64,000 bases of DNA, from assembly GCA_963573305.1 (NCBI GenBank), contig OY754329.1, forward strand, positions 17,327,200 to 17,391,199, written 5' to 3'. Under the pieces are notes generated by a model. The model was given only the letters and a program-made list of their open reading frames with translations, ran no database searches and was not told where the DNA came from. The first letter of the stretch is position 1, and each line of letters opens with the position of its first letter. Position numbers and translations under genes: made by a program. Shown here piece by piece: positions 23,432 through 34,412 of this stretch. Source of the DNA: Pyrrhosoma nymphula (lineage: Eukaryota > Arthropoda > Insecta > Odonata > Coenagrionidae).

Positions 23432-24479
23432 GCAATAAACCATTTTGTAGAAAAGTGCAATTGTTTCTCTTACATAAAATAATATAGGCGAGATGCAACA
23501 TCCTTGAAGAACTCTTTTGGAGGTTATGAATGGCTGTGATATATTTGTACCGATTTTAATATCACATTTTTTATTTTCATTCACTTGTTTTAGTATTCTT
23601 CTTATTGGTTCACTTATTCCAGCTATTTCAAGAGATTTCCATAGCTTCTCCCTAGGGACATTGTCATATGCTTTCTCAAGGTCAATAAAAACCAGTTTCA
23701 CTTCCTTATTTTTAGTTTGGCATTTTTCAAGTAACTGTCGTACTGTTAAAATATGGTCATTGCACGATCTTCCAGCAGTGAATCAGATGTTACATATTCC
23801 TGATATAATTGTCTCTTAATTATTCTTCCTATTATCTTCATCAGTGGATTTGATATACAGATTCCTCTATAGTTGTTGCTATCTTTCCTATCACCTTTCT
23901 TATGTATTGGTGCTATATATACTCTAGCTTCATTTCGTATGGTATCTTTTCTCCTCTAAAAATACTGTTAATAAAACTCGTTATTACTTTATTAATTTTG
24001 GATCCTCCGTATTTTATTATTTCAATATTAAATTAAACCCTCCGTCCGGTAGCTTTACCATTCTTTCCTTCTTTTATTGCCCTATTCACTTTTCCTCACT
24101 TACTTTTAATATTGGATCATTATACTCCCACGTATAGCTCCCTTTAAATTATTTCCGGTCCTCAGTAAGTAATTTCTTGTAGTGCTGTTCCCAGTTTTCC
24201 ATCGGAAGGATCTGCAGGTTAGTTTTGTGTTTCGTCTGTTTCTCATCCCTTTCAGTACCATCTTCTGCTGACCACTGGTATCCTAATTAACTGTTCACCG
24301 TAGCACAGTTCCTTTCCCATTCTTCGTTTTACAGTCCTTGTTGCTCATTTCCCCTGTGCCTTCCTTCCTATGTATTCCTTCCGACGTTCCTCTGTTTTCG
24401 AGTTTTTCCATCGCTGGTATGCACGTTTCTTTTCCTCATTTTTTTGCACTATTTCTTCCATCAGTTCAAAGATAAATAC

Positions 24480-24742
24480 TTAATATCGTACTACTTAAAT
24501 AAAACTGCAGTGATTGTACTATCCACTTAAATTTTAATGTAAATATTACACTACACGTGTTTCGACGTTTCTTAGGGCGTCATCATCAAGTCTACCTGAC
24601 ATAGGAAACGTCGAAACACGTGTAGTGTAATATTTTGGATTAAAATTTAAGTGGACAGTACAACTACTGCAGTTTTATTTAAGTACTAAAATTCTGTTCC
24701 ACCATATAACGCCAGAGACTGTCGAATTTATTAATATCGTAC
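24480..24742. mobile_element. Hairpin PLE-type hammerhead insertion 5 with 12-bp TSD
   Basis: TTAATATCGTAC occurs at 24480-24491 and 24731-24742, bounding insertion 24492-24730. Inverted arms carry GAAACACGTGTAGTG on each side. The minus-strand hammerhead (24549-24594) has UUGAUGA in place of CUGAUGA, so its first core base is changed. After the right arm the plus strand encodes I-L-F-H-H-I-T-P-E-T-V-E-F and then meets the target duplication. This is the second independent PLE-type insertion into the same LINE relic. Confidence 0.88.
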
Positions 24743-24844
24743 GTTTTAGGCCAAAAGAAAAAGGGCAAATACTCTTTGAACAGCCTAGCTATCAGACTTG
24801 CAAGTATCTTCGTGATGGTGTCGAATCAAGAGACGTGTGTGATA

Positions 24845-25490
24845 CTAGCGGTTGCGAAGGGGGAGTGATAAGGTGTGGCGGAGAAAGGAGTCAGATGAGT
24901 GGGGGTGGGGGGAATCGGCTTTCGATTGGAACCATCGGTTCTGGGGGGGATGGATAGAGAGGGAGGGGGGGATATCCCCTCCTTCCTCCCCTCTCTTTTC
25001 TCCACTTTACTCCCCTCCCCTCCCCCCCTGGTCAAAGTCAAATCGGTCTCCACGGCGGCGGCGGAAACGGGGGAAATAAAGAGACGAATTCCTCTTCCGT
25101 TTTTTCACCTCGAAATTATTTTTCCCTCGATTATTTTTTTAACGGCGCTTCGTGGTTGTTGGTTGGTCGGCCGGTGGGGTGGTCGGTCTGTGGTGGGGCG
25201 GGGGGCAGCGGAGGAGGACGGAGCCGCCGCCGGGGGTTGAGGGAAGGGCGGCCTTTCGAAATCCACGGCCCTGCCTCCTCCCTGATAGTGCGTGTCGCTC
25301 TTTATATTCGTCCTTCCTTTTTTTCTCCCAGAATGCCTAATGGATTCCCTCGCTCTCCCTCTCCATCTATCTCCCTTTCTTTTAAGGTCTCTCCCCTCTC
25401 TTCCCTCCACCTTGAGGGACCTCCCCGAGGAGGCGAACGCCTCGGAATTCTTAATCACTCCATTGACGTGCGGATGACTTTAATCAGATC
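24845..25490. other. GC-rich island with overlapping open frames
   Basis: Alternating G-rich and C-rich segments (polypurine and polypyrimidine near 24950-25030, CGG/GCC-rich near 25150-25230) leave frames of 75-117 codons open on both strands. The products are low-complexity and match nothing I know. A regulatory or first-exon role is possible but unsupported. Confidence 0.3.
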
Positions 25491-25729
25491 CTCTTGAGGA
25501 GGATGCACAGAAGAGCGTCCCGTTCCATGCATGAGTAAAGAATGAAACAGTGATAAGCGAGGTACTCTGATAAAAGCTTTGTTCACACCCGGCGTGCTTA
25601 GTGAAGAGTGCATAGGATTTTTCCATTGTGATACAAAAGATAAACCGTCTATTTGAATGGCAATGAAAAATATCTTATTTTCATGCATGCTTTGCTTGAT
25701 ATGCTTGTGCCCTGATACAACTTACATAC

Positions 25730-26460
25730 TTACTCCCTGGGCCATCTATATCTTAGGCGCTATTTAGCCGCATCAACAAATCCCCTCCACCTGGATCGAT
25801 CTTCTGCCTCTCTTTCTGTTGCTCCGATATTTTGCATATCCCTCTTCACTTGATCCCACCTTCTCAGACGTGGTCTTCCCCGGGGTCTTCTTCCTTCAGG
25901 AATCCCATTTAGTATCTCCTTCAGCAAAAATCCCTCCTCTTTCCTTATAATATGTCCAACTCACCTGATTCTTCTTGCCTTTATCTCACTTGTTATGTCT
26001 GGATGTTTTCATAGATTCCTGATTTCTCTATTGTGTTTTTTTCTCGATTGCCCACTTAGTATGTGGGCCCCATAGATTTTTCGCAATATATTATTCTCGA
26101 ATACTATCAGTTTTTCTCCTCCTTCTTTCACAGTTTCCATGTTTCGAATCCATAGAGCAGCACTGGGGAAATTATTGTTTTATAAAGTCTCATTTTTGTT
26201 TTGTGTGACAGGGATTTAGAAGATAAGGTTTCGGTTGCATACATGTAGACATCTGTTAGTGAGGTTTACCTGTTTTGTATTTCTGGTTCCTCTGTAGTGT
26301 CATTTGTTAAAATTAAGTACTCCTACATATTTAAAATGGAATACTTTTTCAAAATCAAGGCCATCTATATGCAGGGGGGCCTGTATTTCCATTTTGGTGT
26401 CTTGAGAAATGTATGTATTTAGTTTTTGTATCATTTATTTTCAGTAAATTTGATTGTTTA
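25730..26460 (-). pseudogene. LINE reverse transcriptase C-terminal region
   Basis: Minus-strand peptides in order include W-I-R-N-M-E-T-V-K-E-G (26130), G-H-I-I-R-K-E-E-G-F-L-L-K-E-I-L-N-G-I (25920), P-E-G-R-R-P-R-G-R-P-R (25890) and a terminal D-R-S-R-W-R-G-F-V-D-A. They match the tail of RTE/CR1-like LINE polyproteins (R-x-R-W-x-G-H-x-x-R...G-R-P-R). Several frameshifts are present. It is a different copy from the one at 22340-24762. Confidence 0.75.
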
Positions 26461-26485
26461 AGGCTTGACTTCGTGAAAGTGAATA

Positions 26486-26551
26486 ATATCCATTTTGAAT
26501 AAAAACTTTGTACTTTTCCACACTTTAAAGTTTTTTATTCAAAATGGATAT
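26486..26551. repeat. Hairpin with 20-bp perfect arms, PLE-tail-like loop
   Basis: The arms 26486-26505 and 26532-26551 are perfect reverse complements. The 26-nt loop contains GTACTTTTCCACAC. This resembles the GTACTTTTCTACAC and GCACTTTTCCACA tails of hairpin insertions 6 and 4, so it is probably a short derivative of the same element class. Confidence 0.65.
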
Positions 26552-26559
26552 TTATCTCT

Positions 26560-27590
26560 GTCCTATTTTTACTGTTTCCTTCGTAAATACATGTTAAGCC
26601 TATGGTAATGCTTATTTGTAATTTTTCCCCGTCTTTAAATTTCAGTTCTGCATGTGGGCAGCTGATTTATTACTAAAATGGAATTGATTATTAAGAGTAC
26701 CTACAATACCATGCTTCGGCATGTTCATGGAGATTTAAAATGAAATCTAACACTTTATTTGGGGAAAAAAGCGGGAAAAAGGCGGTCTTTTTGCGGTGAT
26801 CATCAATATTTTTTAAGCCCTCGGTGAATACCCATTTCAAAGTTATAATTTGAATCCAGGCGGCTGTAAGTTGTTCCCCTCTATTCCGGCTTAATGAAAG
26901 TCATAGTAAGAAAAATGGCGGTAAGTAACACAGCTTGCTACTTAGGGAACTACTTATATGACGCTAAGTTAAATTAATTTAATTTATTGGGTTTTTATGA
27001 TAAAATTCAGTTATGGGAGGTAGAAATGGAACTGTGCTGTTAGTCATCCTTTATATTCAAAGTGCGAATTTAACGTCTATGTTATAATTTTTTCATTCAT
27101 GCCAGTATATTCTGATTGTCAGCAGTACTTTCGTCATGTGTGCTCGGTCTGAGTCATATCTTTATGATCAGTAAGCAGGAAGAAGTTTACTTCTCCCAAA
27201 TTGTTGCAAAAAAATGTCTAAAATGATACGGGGAGCAAATGATGCATTTAAATGGCTGGGGGGCAGTGAGGTCTGGGAATAAAAAAATAAGTGAATGCTT
27301 TTTTTTTTAGAATTTCAAGCGAAACATATTACTGAGTTGAAAGAATGTGGTCTGGCACCTTAAGTTTTAGGGAAGATAGCAGCACTAGTATTCGGAATAT
27401 TATTGGGCCTTGGAAATAAGCAAAACTCCTTATCAATAAAATCTTTTCAGATAAGAAACTTATAATTACACCCAATTGAAGGAGGGACTTTCAGAAATAT
27501 ATGCCCATAAAATAAATGTACCTTTCATCAAATAAAAATACCCTTCCTGCTCAATCGCCATTCATTGACAAAAATGACAAAGTCTCAATA
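26560..27590. other. AT-rich DNA, nothing recognised
   Basis: No supported feature is visible. Confidence 0.35.
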
Positions 27591-28555
27591 TGTACTCTCC
27601 TGGGCCTATCATAATCATTTCACTCGTAAAACGAGTGGTGATCGTCCCTAGAGATTGCCGAAAAGTAAGTAATCGTTACTTTGGTACTCGTTACTCACTT
27701 GAGTCGGAACTAAAGATTACTAAATTTGAGAAGTAAGAATTACCACTACGATTCAGGCACTTCCACTGGGATAGAGTACCAAATAAAATCCTTGGGCATA
27801 CCGATACTACCAAAAGGGGTACTCTTAGTCCAATGAGTAATTGGTAGTTTTAATTATTGTATGGTTCAGAACTGGGATCCTCTATTTGCAATAAGCTGCA
27901 TAGCCCACTGCTAACAGAGCAAATCAGCCCTGAATGGCCATGTTTAAAGTGGACATCCTGAATTAAAATAAGGGTGACAATTTTGTACCACAAGGATTGA
28001 GAGGGTTAGAATATAGTGAACTCTACTTTAGATTTCAACATTGATATTGTAGTTTTACGTTTTTAGGATGTGATTAAATTTGCCTACAATTTTGGACATA
28101 AATACGTTGATTAATTTACCAATTAAAAGTGAAAGACAGCGATGGGTCCTTATTTTAATGGAAAAATAACATTATGTTATGCATGGCAATGGAATTTACG
28201 TAAAACTTTCATAATTCTCTCTTTCAGAATTCACTTGAATTACTTTAGAGGAAAAAATTACTCTCCTTTTACAAGCTTAATTTAAAAATACTTTCATATG
28301 TAATATATATTAGTTCTAAAGTTGATGGGATGGATTAAAAGAGATGTCCCAGCGCCATCTCTTCGACTAAAATTATTACTATCTGATTCACGCAGCCTGG
28401 CTAGCCACAAAAGAGAAACGAATACCTAGTAACTACTCAAAAGTAACGATTACCAGCAGAGAAAAGAACGAAAAGTACCGATTACCAATAAGTGACGACA
28501 AAGCCCATCATTAATCCTCTCTATTATTAGCACACATTCAGGGCCCCAGAGTAGA
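27591..28555. mobile_element. Possible DNA transposon relic with subterminal inverted repeats
   Basis: The ends show inverted similarity: TACTCTCCTGGGCC on the left, and TACTCTGGGGCCC when the right end is reversed. Next to each end is the phrase GTAATCGTTACTTT. Repeated GTAATCGTTAC-type motifs in subterminal positions are common in hAT elements, but no transposase and no certain 8-bp duplication was found. Confidence 0.35.
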
Positions 28556-29120
28556 CATGGATATGCACAATGGGGATCGTAATTCTACTTCACATCTATT
28601 ATGAAGCACCGTTTTCATTTCGTAGTTCTTCCCACTTGTTTCAATGAATGCGATATAAACAATGTTAAGGTTCCTAATTGTCACCCTTACCAGATATCTG
28701 ATACACTGCAAATTTTACTTCGGAACTAACTGTTGGCAGAGTGCTGCGCTAATGAAAGCTTTCATGCATATGCTGACGACCTTTGAGTAAATTCACCCAT
28801 CTTCATTTTTCTCCAAGACCGGAAGTCGTACCCGTTTCTCCATCGGGCAAATGGAGTGCCGCTCCGTGATTTATCGATTCTTCCCTCTCCCTTAACCTTT
28901 TTACTGCCAACTATCGACCCGTGGAGTATGCGCGGAAAATGCCACGGGCCACGGGTAGGTGTTTTTACGCTCCGACTATTTCTTCTCTGTGCGTCATATA
29001 GCTTTCGTAGACACTTTCAGTATCTGTCACGCTTCGTTATAACTACTAAAAGTTTAAATTAAAATGCAATGTATGTTTTTTTTTCAAAAAATCAAATTCG
29101 TCATAATACCTCGCATTTTT
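28556..29120. other. No gene recognised
   Basis: A slightly GC-richer patch near 28850-28990 has a 68-codon frame with no recognisable domain. Nothing else is visible. Confidence 0.3.
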
Positions 29121-29850
29121 CACATAAAGAATAGAATAGAATTTTTATTTCAATCTATTATTACAAAAACAGTAATTGAGTAACCCCTAAGGAATACACA
29201 TTTACACATGTACACATATAATGTTATCCATGCAAAACTGCTAACAAAATATACACAAGTAGAACTGTACACAACAAATATTTATAGAATCCTGTGAAAA
29301 TTATAACAACAATAGGGAATGACAAAACGATAAACACCGATAACAGTGGTTATGAGTAGGATAGATACATACATGATTAGCTGTTGTAGAACATTAACAA
29401 AAACGATAACAAAATCATTTCAAAAGCTTTAATTATTTTAAAAATTAATTCAGTATTTATTACGTGAACATTACAGAAGAGGACCTCTACATTTTTAAAC
29501 CAGGTAAAGGAGGCTGACTTTAAAGACGCTTTTCGGTCAGTTCTATATTTTGTGGATACTGTAAAGAAGCTTTTATTCCTGAAGATAAAACGAAGCTCCA
29601 CAACCGATAAGAATAATTTGTGTGGATTGTGAACTATCGTTTGATGCGAGAACTCGGGAAATGAAGCTGTAAGATAAAACTTCCAGGTTAACAGAAAAAA
29701 AGATATAAACATCCTATTTGAGTTGTTGAGGCATGGATAACTCATAAGAACTTTGAAGGCTCGAGTATGCAGGCATTGATAGATATTTGTTGGCAAGCTC
29801 GGTCTCGCCAATCGTGGCCATGCAGTGAGCAAAAAAATTTATGTTGGCAC
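29121..29850 (-). mobile_element. Probable LINE 3' end (minus), coding part not recognised
   Basis: Read on the minus strand this segment ends in AATAAAAATTCTATTCTATTC, a poly(A)-signal-like and pentanucleotide tail common at arthropod LINE 3' ends. A 151-codon frame (29377-29832) lies inside, but it matches no domain I know and is rich in Phe and Leu. A family 2 MITE starts 11 bp beyond. Confidence 0.35.
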
Positions 29851-29860
29851 TACATAGCTG

Positions 29861-30426
29861 TTAAGGAGGTTTGAGCGAGATAGTTCCCTAGTCATAATGG
29901 CGATCATATTCAAATTTTATTTTTTGATTTCAGCGTCCGTAAGAAGTATGAAATAAATATTGTAGTATTACTGGCGCAAAGATATAGTTATATATGACGA
30001 AAATTCTCAGTAATTAAATAAATAAAGCTACATAAGTCTCTAACTTGACTCATTTTTTCCCGCCGTACGGCTGAAAACCCTTCAAACTGGCAGGTTTTTA
30101 AATTGCGATTCTGTAAAAATTACTGTGGTGAGTAATAGATTATTTTTTATAAATAGTTGAGAAAACATGCAATCTACACACCGATAGTTTTTTGACGATA
30201 TCTAGGTGCTAAAAGTTCCTATTTTTTTAAATATTCTCCCACTGGAGCGCACAGCCGTAATCTATCCCATGTAAAATAGCTTACTTTTGCAGGCAAATTG
30301 CTTGAAAAATAGTTCGGCAAGGGGTTCATATTTTGGTATCATTGGAAAGATGGAAGTTTTATCTTTAAAATGAAGTCAAATTCATCAAATTCTAGGTGAA
30401 GTGATTTTTCGCTCAAACTACCTTAA
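29861..30426 (-). mobile_element. TTAA family 2 MITE, full-length copy
   Basis: This copy runs TTAAGGAGGTTTGAGCGAGA to TTTTTCGCTCAAACTACCTTAA with TTAA at both ends, 566 bp in all. Its sequence is the reverse of the copy at 37588-38148 throughout. It is non-coding. The termini are similar to those of families 1 and 3. Confidence 0.88.
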
Positions 30427-33190
30427 GGAGATAGAAAAAGTTAGTGACGAAAAGAAGAATGCGAGGTTGTCCGAATCAGTTCGAAGTAACGTGGTTTAAT
30501 GGAGGTCCCGTCTCTCCTCATGGTCATTCCAAGTGAGATCACCTAACACCTTGTGCCCTCATGGCATGTATTTTTTCAAATTCTTCTACGCATAGGTATT
30601 CATGAGCTATGATCAAATTATTTTTTTCATATTTTTTGACCAAAAATTGCCTCAGTAAAACTTATTGAAATTGACTTTGCTTGCAAAATGCGTACCTACC
30701 TCCAATTTTGGCAGTGTATAATCCAATATTATTATATTTGGTGTTAAATTGAAGGCAATGATTTGCAATTTGAAAATTATTCAATGAATATGCAACCTGT
30801 TGAAACAAAGCTGTAAAAATTGCATTAAAATACAAATTTTTACTTTTGTTTTTCAAGTTAACTGTTAATAACAAAATATTAAGCATTATATACTTTCATA
30901 AACTTAATCTGTATAAAATTTGCGAGGGTGCTTTTTGTTGTTTTTTAGGAAAAAGAATTATAAAATATTATTGAAAATATACACTTGTTTTTATGGTAAC
31001 TGGAAGCATTTTAAAAACAACTCTTCAGAAAGTTATCAATAGCTGAGAATACAAAACGGTATATGTAGTTTTATTTGGTTATTAAATGTATATCAGTGGA
31101 AAATGGGAGTTTTGGCCAACAAATCTTTTAATTTCCCGTTTTTGCAGATAAAATTTTATAAGGGAAGAGAAGGTTGTTCTTGTGTTATTCAATCAATGAC
31201 ACATTACGATATAAAAAGATATTTTTCTTAAAAAACCCTGTCAAATCTAATGTGTGAATATGCATGCGAACCTATGCGAAAAAAAATTGATGAACATCCG
31301 TGTCGTGAGAATACGAACCTTTCCTGATGTTAGGTGATTTGACGTGGGGTGACCCCTCAGTAGAAAGGTTTACTAGAAATACTCGAGTCGTTTGTTTTTA
31401 TTCGCTTCTTTCGCTTGTTTTCTCGATTCGGCCGAAATCCCTGAGCATACTGCCCGGCTTAAAGGATTCGTGCGAAGCATGGGCATTATTATAGCACGAT
31501 TGAAGCCTCGTTACCACAACCACTGCGCATTTGAGACTCGTGCTATGGGACAAACAATAAGACTGCGTGCGCCATATTTCAGATCTCATCTCTGCTGGTT
31601 TCAAATACTTTCAATTTTAGTTCTTATTTTACTTTCAATTGGATTGGAAAATATTGGGGGAAGAAATTTTAGAATAACGTATCGATATGCGTGAAAAGTA
31701 TATGTAGAAAGCCTTAGCCATTAAAGAAGGAAACAGGAGCTCGTGAACATGAGCTTGAAGGAACACAAAGAAATGGAAAGAACTGAGAGAAGTTAGGGTA
31801 GTAATTAATGGAACAATGAAAGAAGCGGAGAAGAAAAAGACAGAAGAAGAATTAAGAGTAATGATAAAGATCGATGAAAGAATATTAAAGATTAAGTCAT
31901 GAGTAAGATCGAGAAAAAAATATGGTAGAAAAACGTCAACATCGAATTAGGCATGAGTAGGTGGAAATAATGAAATGAAATAATTTAAAAAATTTAGGCG
32001 ACAAACCAAAAAGGTAAACGAAAGTTAAAGCAAGGTAGATGAGCTCTACGGCCTCTATAGATTAACCAGATAAGATATTTCTCCAATGGCCGTAAAATAA
32101 ACGAAATAAACGAAAGTTGGCAGTGAAGACAATGCGAAGGAATGAAGTACTACAGTGATACCAATAGTTAAGGACAAGATAGGGAAAGTGATAATCTTAT
32201 CTGAAGAGAATCCTGTGAATAATGAGTAGAAGAGTTCCTAAATCTAACATAGAGTCACTGCACTCATAAATGGAAAACGTTTAAATTGACATATAGAACG
32301 ATAACCTCGGCCCAATAATTCCTGTTGACGAGAAATAGAAAGCAGTACGAAATAAGAATTCTAGAAAAGCTATAAGGGATATAAAATATCCCGTCGGAGT
32401 TCCCGAAGAAAAGGGAAATGAAGGCGGATGAATTCCAAGTACAACAAGGAACACGAAAATTGTATTGAAACGTGGGAATTGCAATAGCAGACATATGAGG
32501 GGGGCTGTATGAACCGTTAATAGTGCCGCGAGTGCTTTAAGCGTGTTCAATCTGGCAAAATATCAACGAACAAATGTGGATGATTCAAAATCGGATCGAC
32601 CTTCGACGTCAAAAACTAAAAAAAACATCAATGCTGTTCTTCTTGCGATTCAAGCTAATTGTTATTTGACTGGCCGTGCCACGAAATTATTCCGAAAAAC
32701 ATTGCATTGGAATATTCATAGTAGTGTTGCCCAGTTGTTCATCAGTGTCATCATTTTATTATTGTCATAAAGGATGGTATGTATGAGCTTTTAGGGAAGT
32801 TATGTTTCTGAAGGATTGTTCTAAATATTTTGATATTTTTCCATGAAAAATACGAGTATTAAGCGGTAAGGCTTTTATGTTTTAGGGCTAATGCCGTATG
32901 GATTATATTTTGTAGGGGATGGTAGCACTTGTAGTGAGGATACCTATCAATCTTCATGGGTTTCCTCCACCAATCGATACTGACATTACCATATTTATTT
33001 CTCATGATAATAGTGTCAAGAAAAGGAATTCTTGGAAAGAACCGAGATGGTTTAATGATTGTGATGTTATGTTTATGATTGCTTGGTCAATGATTGCCTG
33101 GTGACAGTTGTTAATTATACTTTGGGGTGTGACAGACGTTTTTTGGTGCTTAAATCGTTTTTGTTTGTTTTGATTGAACAGTTCTTAATG
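30427..33190. other. AT-rich and purine-rich DNA, nothing recognised
   Basis: The stretch 31700-32260 is unusually purine-rich on the plus strand, reminiscent of LINE C-terminal coding sequence, but I could not find a diagnostic block. The remainder shows only short random frames. Confidence 0.3.
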
Positions 33191-33199
33191 GTATGTTGT

Positions 33200-33270
33200 T
33201 CCCTATGACAGCCCTGGAGATAATTCAAAATGACGTTGAAACGTTGGTAAAGACCATATGATACAATAAC
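33200..33270 (+). mobile_element. Possible degenerate PLE hammerhead tail
   Basis: The phrase CCCTGGAGATAATT, followed about 15 nt later by GTTGAAACGTTGG, resembles the CUGAAGA...GAAACGUUGG order of the PLE copy at 17837. The first box has a core A-to-G change and stem II pairs poorly, so at best this is a decayed copy. Confidence 0.3.
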
Positions 33271-34230
33271 TGGACCAAAATCCTCAAAAAAGAAATATAT
33301 TAAAATTTATAATATTGAAAATATGGCAATAAAGTTTAAATGACAAAATTCCGGTTTCTTTTTTCACAACCCTCGTATATACATTACATATATGGAGAAT
33401 ACATACATGTAATTAAAGAGCTACCGAGCCATTTAAATTTTAATGCTGTGTGTAAGAAATTGAAGTGAGCATTTTTTTGTTGTTTCGCAAGGGCCATATC
33501 TTCGGACCGCGATCCAATTTCAATTCCTTATAATTTGTTGATTTCTTTCCCTCCAATATTCTTTCATATTTTCGCAGACTTTTTTTTCCAAACGCGTTTT
33601 TTAAATAATGGGTCACTTAATTAATTTTCTTTGCTGTATGTTGAGCGTTAAAGTAGTTTCTTATGGGAAAAAGTTATTTGGCGCTTCCTGATATGCAGCG
33701 TAATATTACATTTTTTCTTAATTCAGAATCCCATTACATACAATATCGCATCTATGACACAGCAAACGGTCTTTGTTTTACAGTCGGTGCATTTAATTTC
33801 GGTGACACACTCACCTTAAGTTAAATTCCAATCACTCCACGAAAAATACACCTTTTTCTTTCGTGCCTTCAGAAATTTGTTTTGGTGAGATAGGCGGAAT
33901 TAATGGAATTCGAAGAGTGATGGGGCAGCGTACTCGAAGAAATACATCAACATACTTGTATTCATACTTTCGCATTATAAAGAGGACTTTGATTTGCGTT
34001 CAAGGTTGAGGCGTAAACTCCAATGCTTTTTAATTTGGTTTAGAGTTGAAATTAATATGAAGCAAATTTTGCATGTATGCTTCTCTTTCTGGTTTAACAA
34101 TTTTTTATTAATCTCTTTTACCCTCGATATAGATGTCCATAATTCTTAATTTGGCCTTAGGCAATTCCCCTGAAATATAATAGGGGCAAAACTTTCAATT
34201 TTCCTTTTCATATACCTACACCAAATATGG
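33271..34230. other. AT-rich DNA, nothing recognised
   Basis: No supported feature is visible. Confidence 0.35.
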
Positions 34231-34412
34231 TGAAATTCGCCATGAACAAATGATTAGGCTTGACCGGGATTCGAACCCGGATCTCCCAATTGCTGGCCAG
34301 GTGTGTTAGCACCTAACCGGCAAAAATGATGCTGTGGCGATGTATTGACCGGCAATTGGGAGATACGGGTTCGAATCCCGATCAAGTCAAATGATTTTTT
34401 CATGGCGAAATC
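34231..34412. repeat. Inverted pair of tRNA-like (SINE head) sequences
   Basis: Two arms (34231-34298 minus and 34347-34412 plus) are near-perfect reverse complements. Each contains GGGTTCGAATCCCG, a consensus RNA polymerase III B box with a T-arm-like stem. The minus-strand copy is preceded by GGTTAGGTGCTAACACACC, which resembles a D-arm/A-box region. A complete tRNA cloverleaf cannot be drawn because the 5' acceptor strand is missing. A head-to-head tRNA-derived SINE fragment fits better than a tRNA gene. Confidence 0.65.

Larger units (their letters stand above)
23236..23486. mobile_element. Palindromic PLE-type hammerhead insertion 4 with 11-bp TSD
   Basis: AAAATAATATA at 23236-23246 and 23476-23486 flanks the insertion. 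The arms 23291-23371 and 23393-23473 are almost perfect reverse complements (one mismatch seen) around a 21-nt centre. Each arm has a complete hammerhead. On the minus strand the left side continues into codons M-K-N-F-H-D-I-S-P-E-S-V-E-F, ending at the target duplication. That is the same terminal peptide pattern as insertions 2, 5, 6 and 7. The host sequence is the LINE at 22340-24762. Confidence 0.92.
22340..24762 (-). pseudogene. Degraded LINE reverse transcriptase, interrupted by two hairpin insertions
   Basis: Minus-strand blocks appear in the correct order for an RTE/CR1-like non-LTR reverse transcriptase. Near 24440 is L-M-E-E-I-V-Q-K-N-E-E-K. Near 23860 is N-N-Y-R-G-I-C-I. At 23700-23640 is V-F-I-D-L-E-K-A-Y-D-N-V-P-R-E, which carries the first catalytic Asp. 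Near 23530 is L-Q-G-C-C-I-S-P. Near 22700 is K-R-E-K-S-K-L-R-G-S-E-M-D-F. Near 22480 is P-E-G-R-R-K-R-G-R-P. Numerous frameshifts and stops show it is dead. PLE-type hairpins entered at 23247-23475 and 24492-24730, each with its own target duplication. Confidence 0.85.

Noticed and set aside
24899..25497. Several overlapping frames of 75-117 codons
   Set aside because: Same compositional effect; products are Pro/Arg/Gly-rich low-complexity sequences.
29377..29832. A 151-codon minus-strand frame
   Set aside because: No recognisable motif, composition like AT-rich noncoding DNA. Kept only as part of a probable LINE 3' region.
33200..33270. A functional hammerhead near 33220
   Set aside because: The core box reads CUGGAGA and stem II does not pair well; at most a decayed relic.
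34255..34390. A genuine tRNA gene
   Set aside because: The B box is perfect, but no 5' acceptor strand or full cloverleaf can be formed, and it is part of an inverted repeat.
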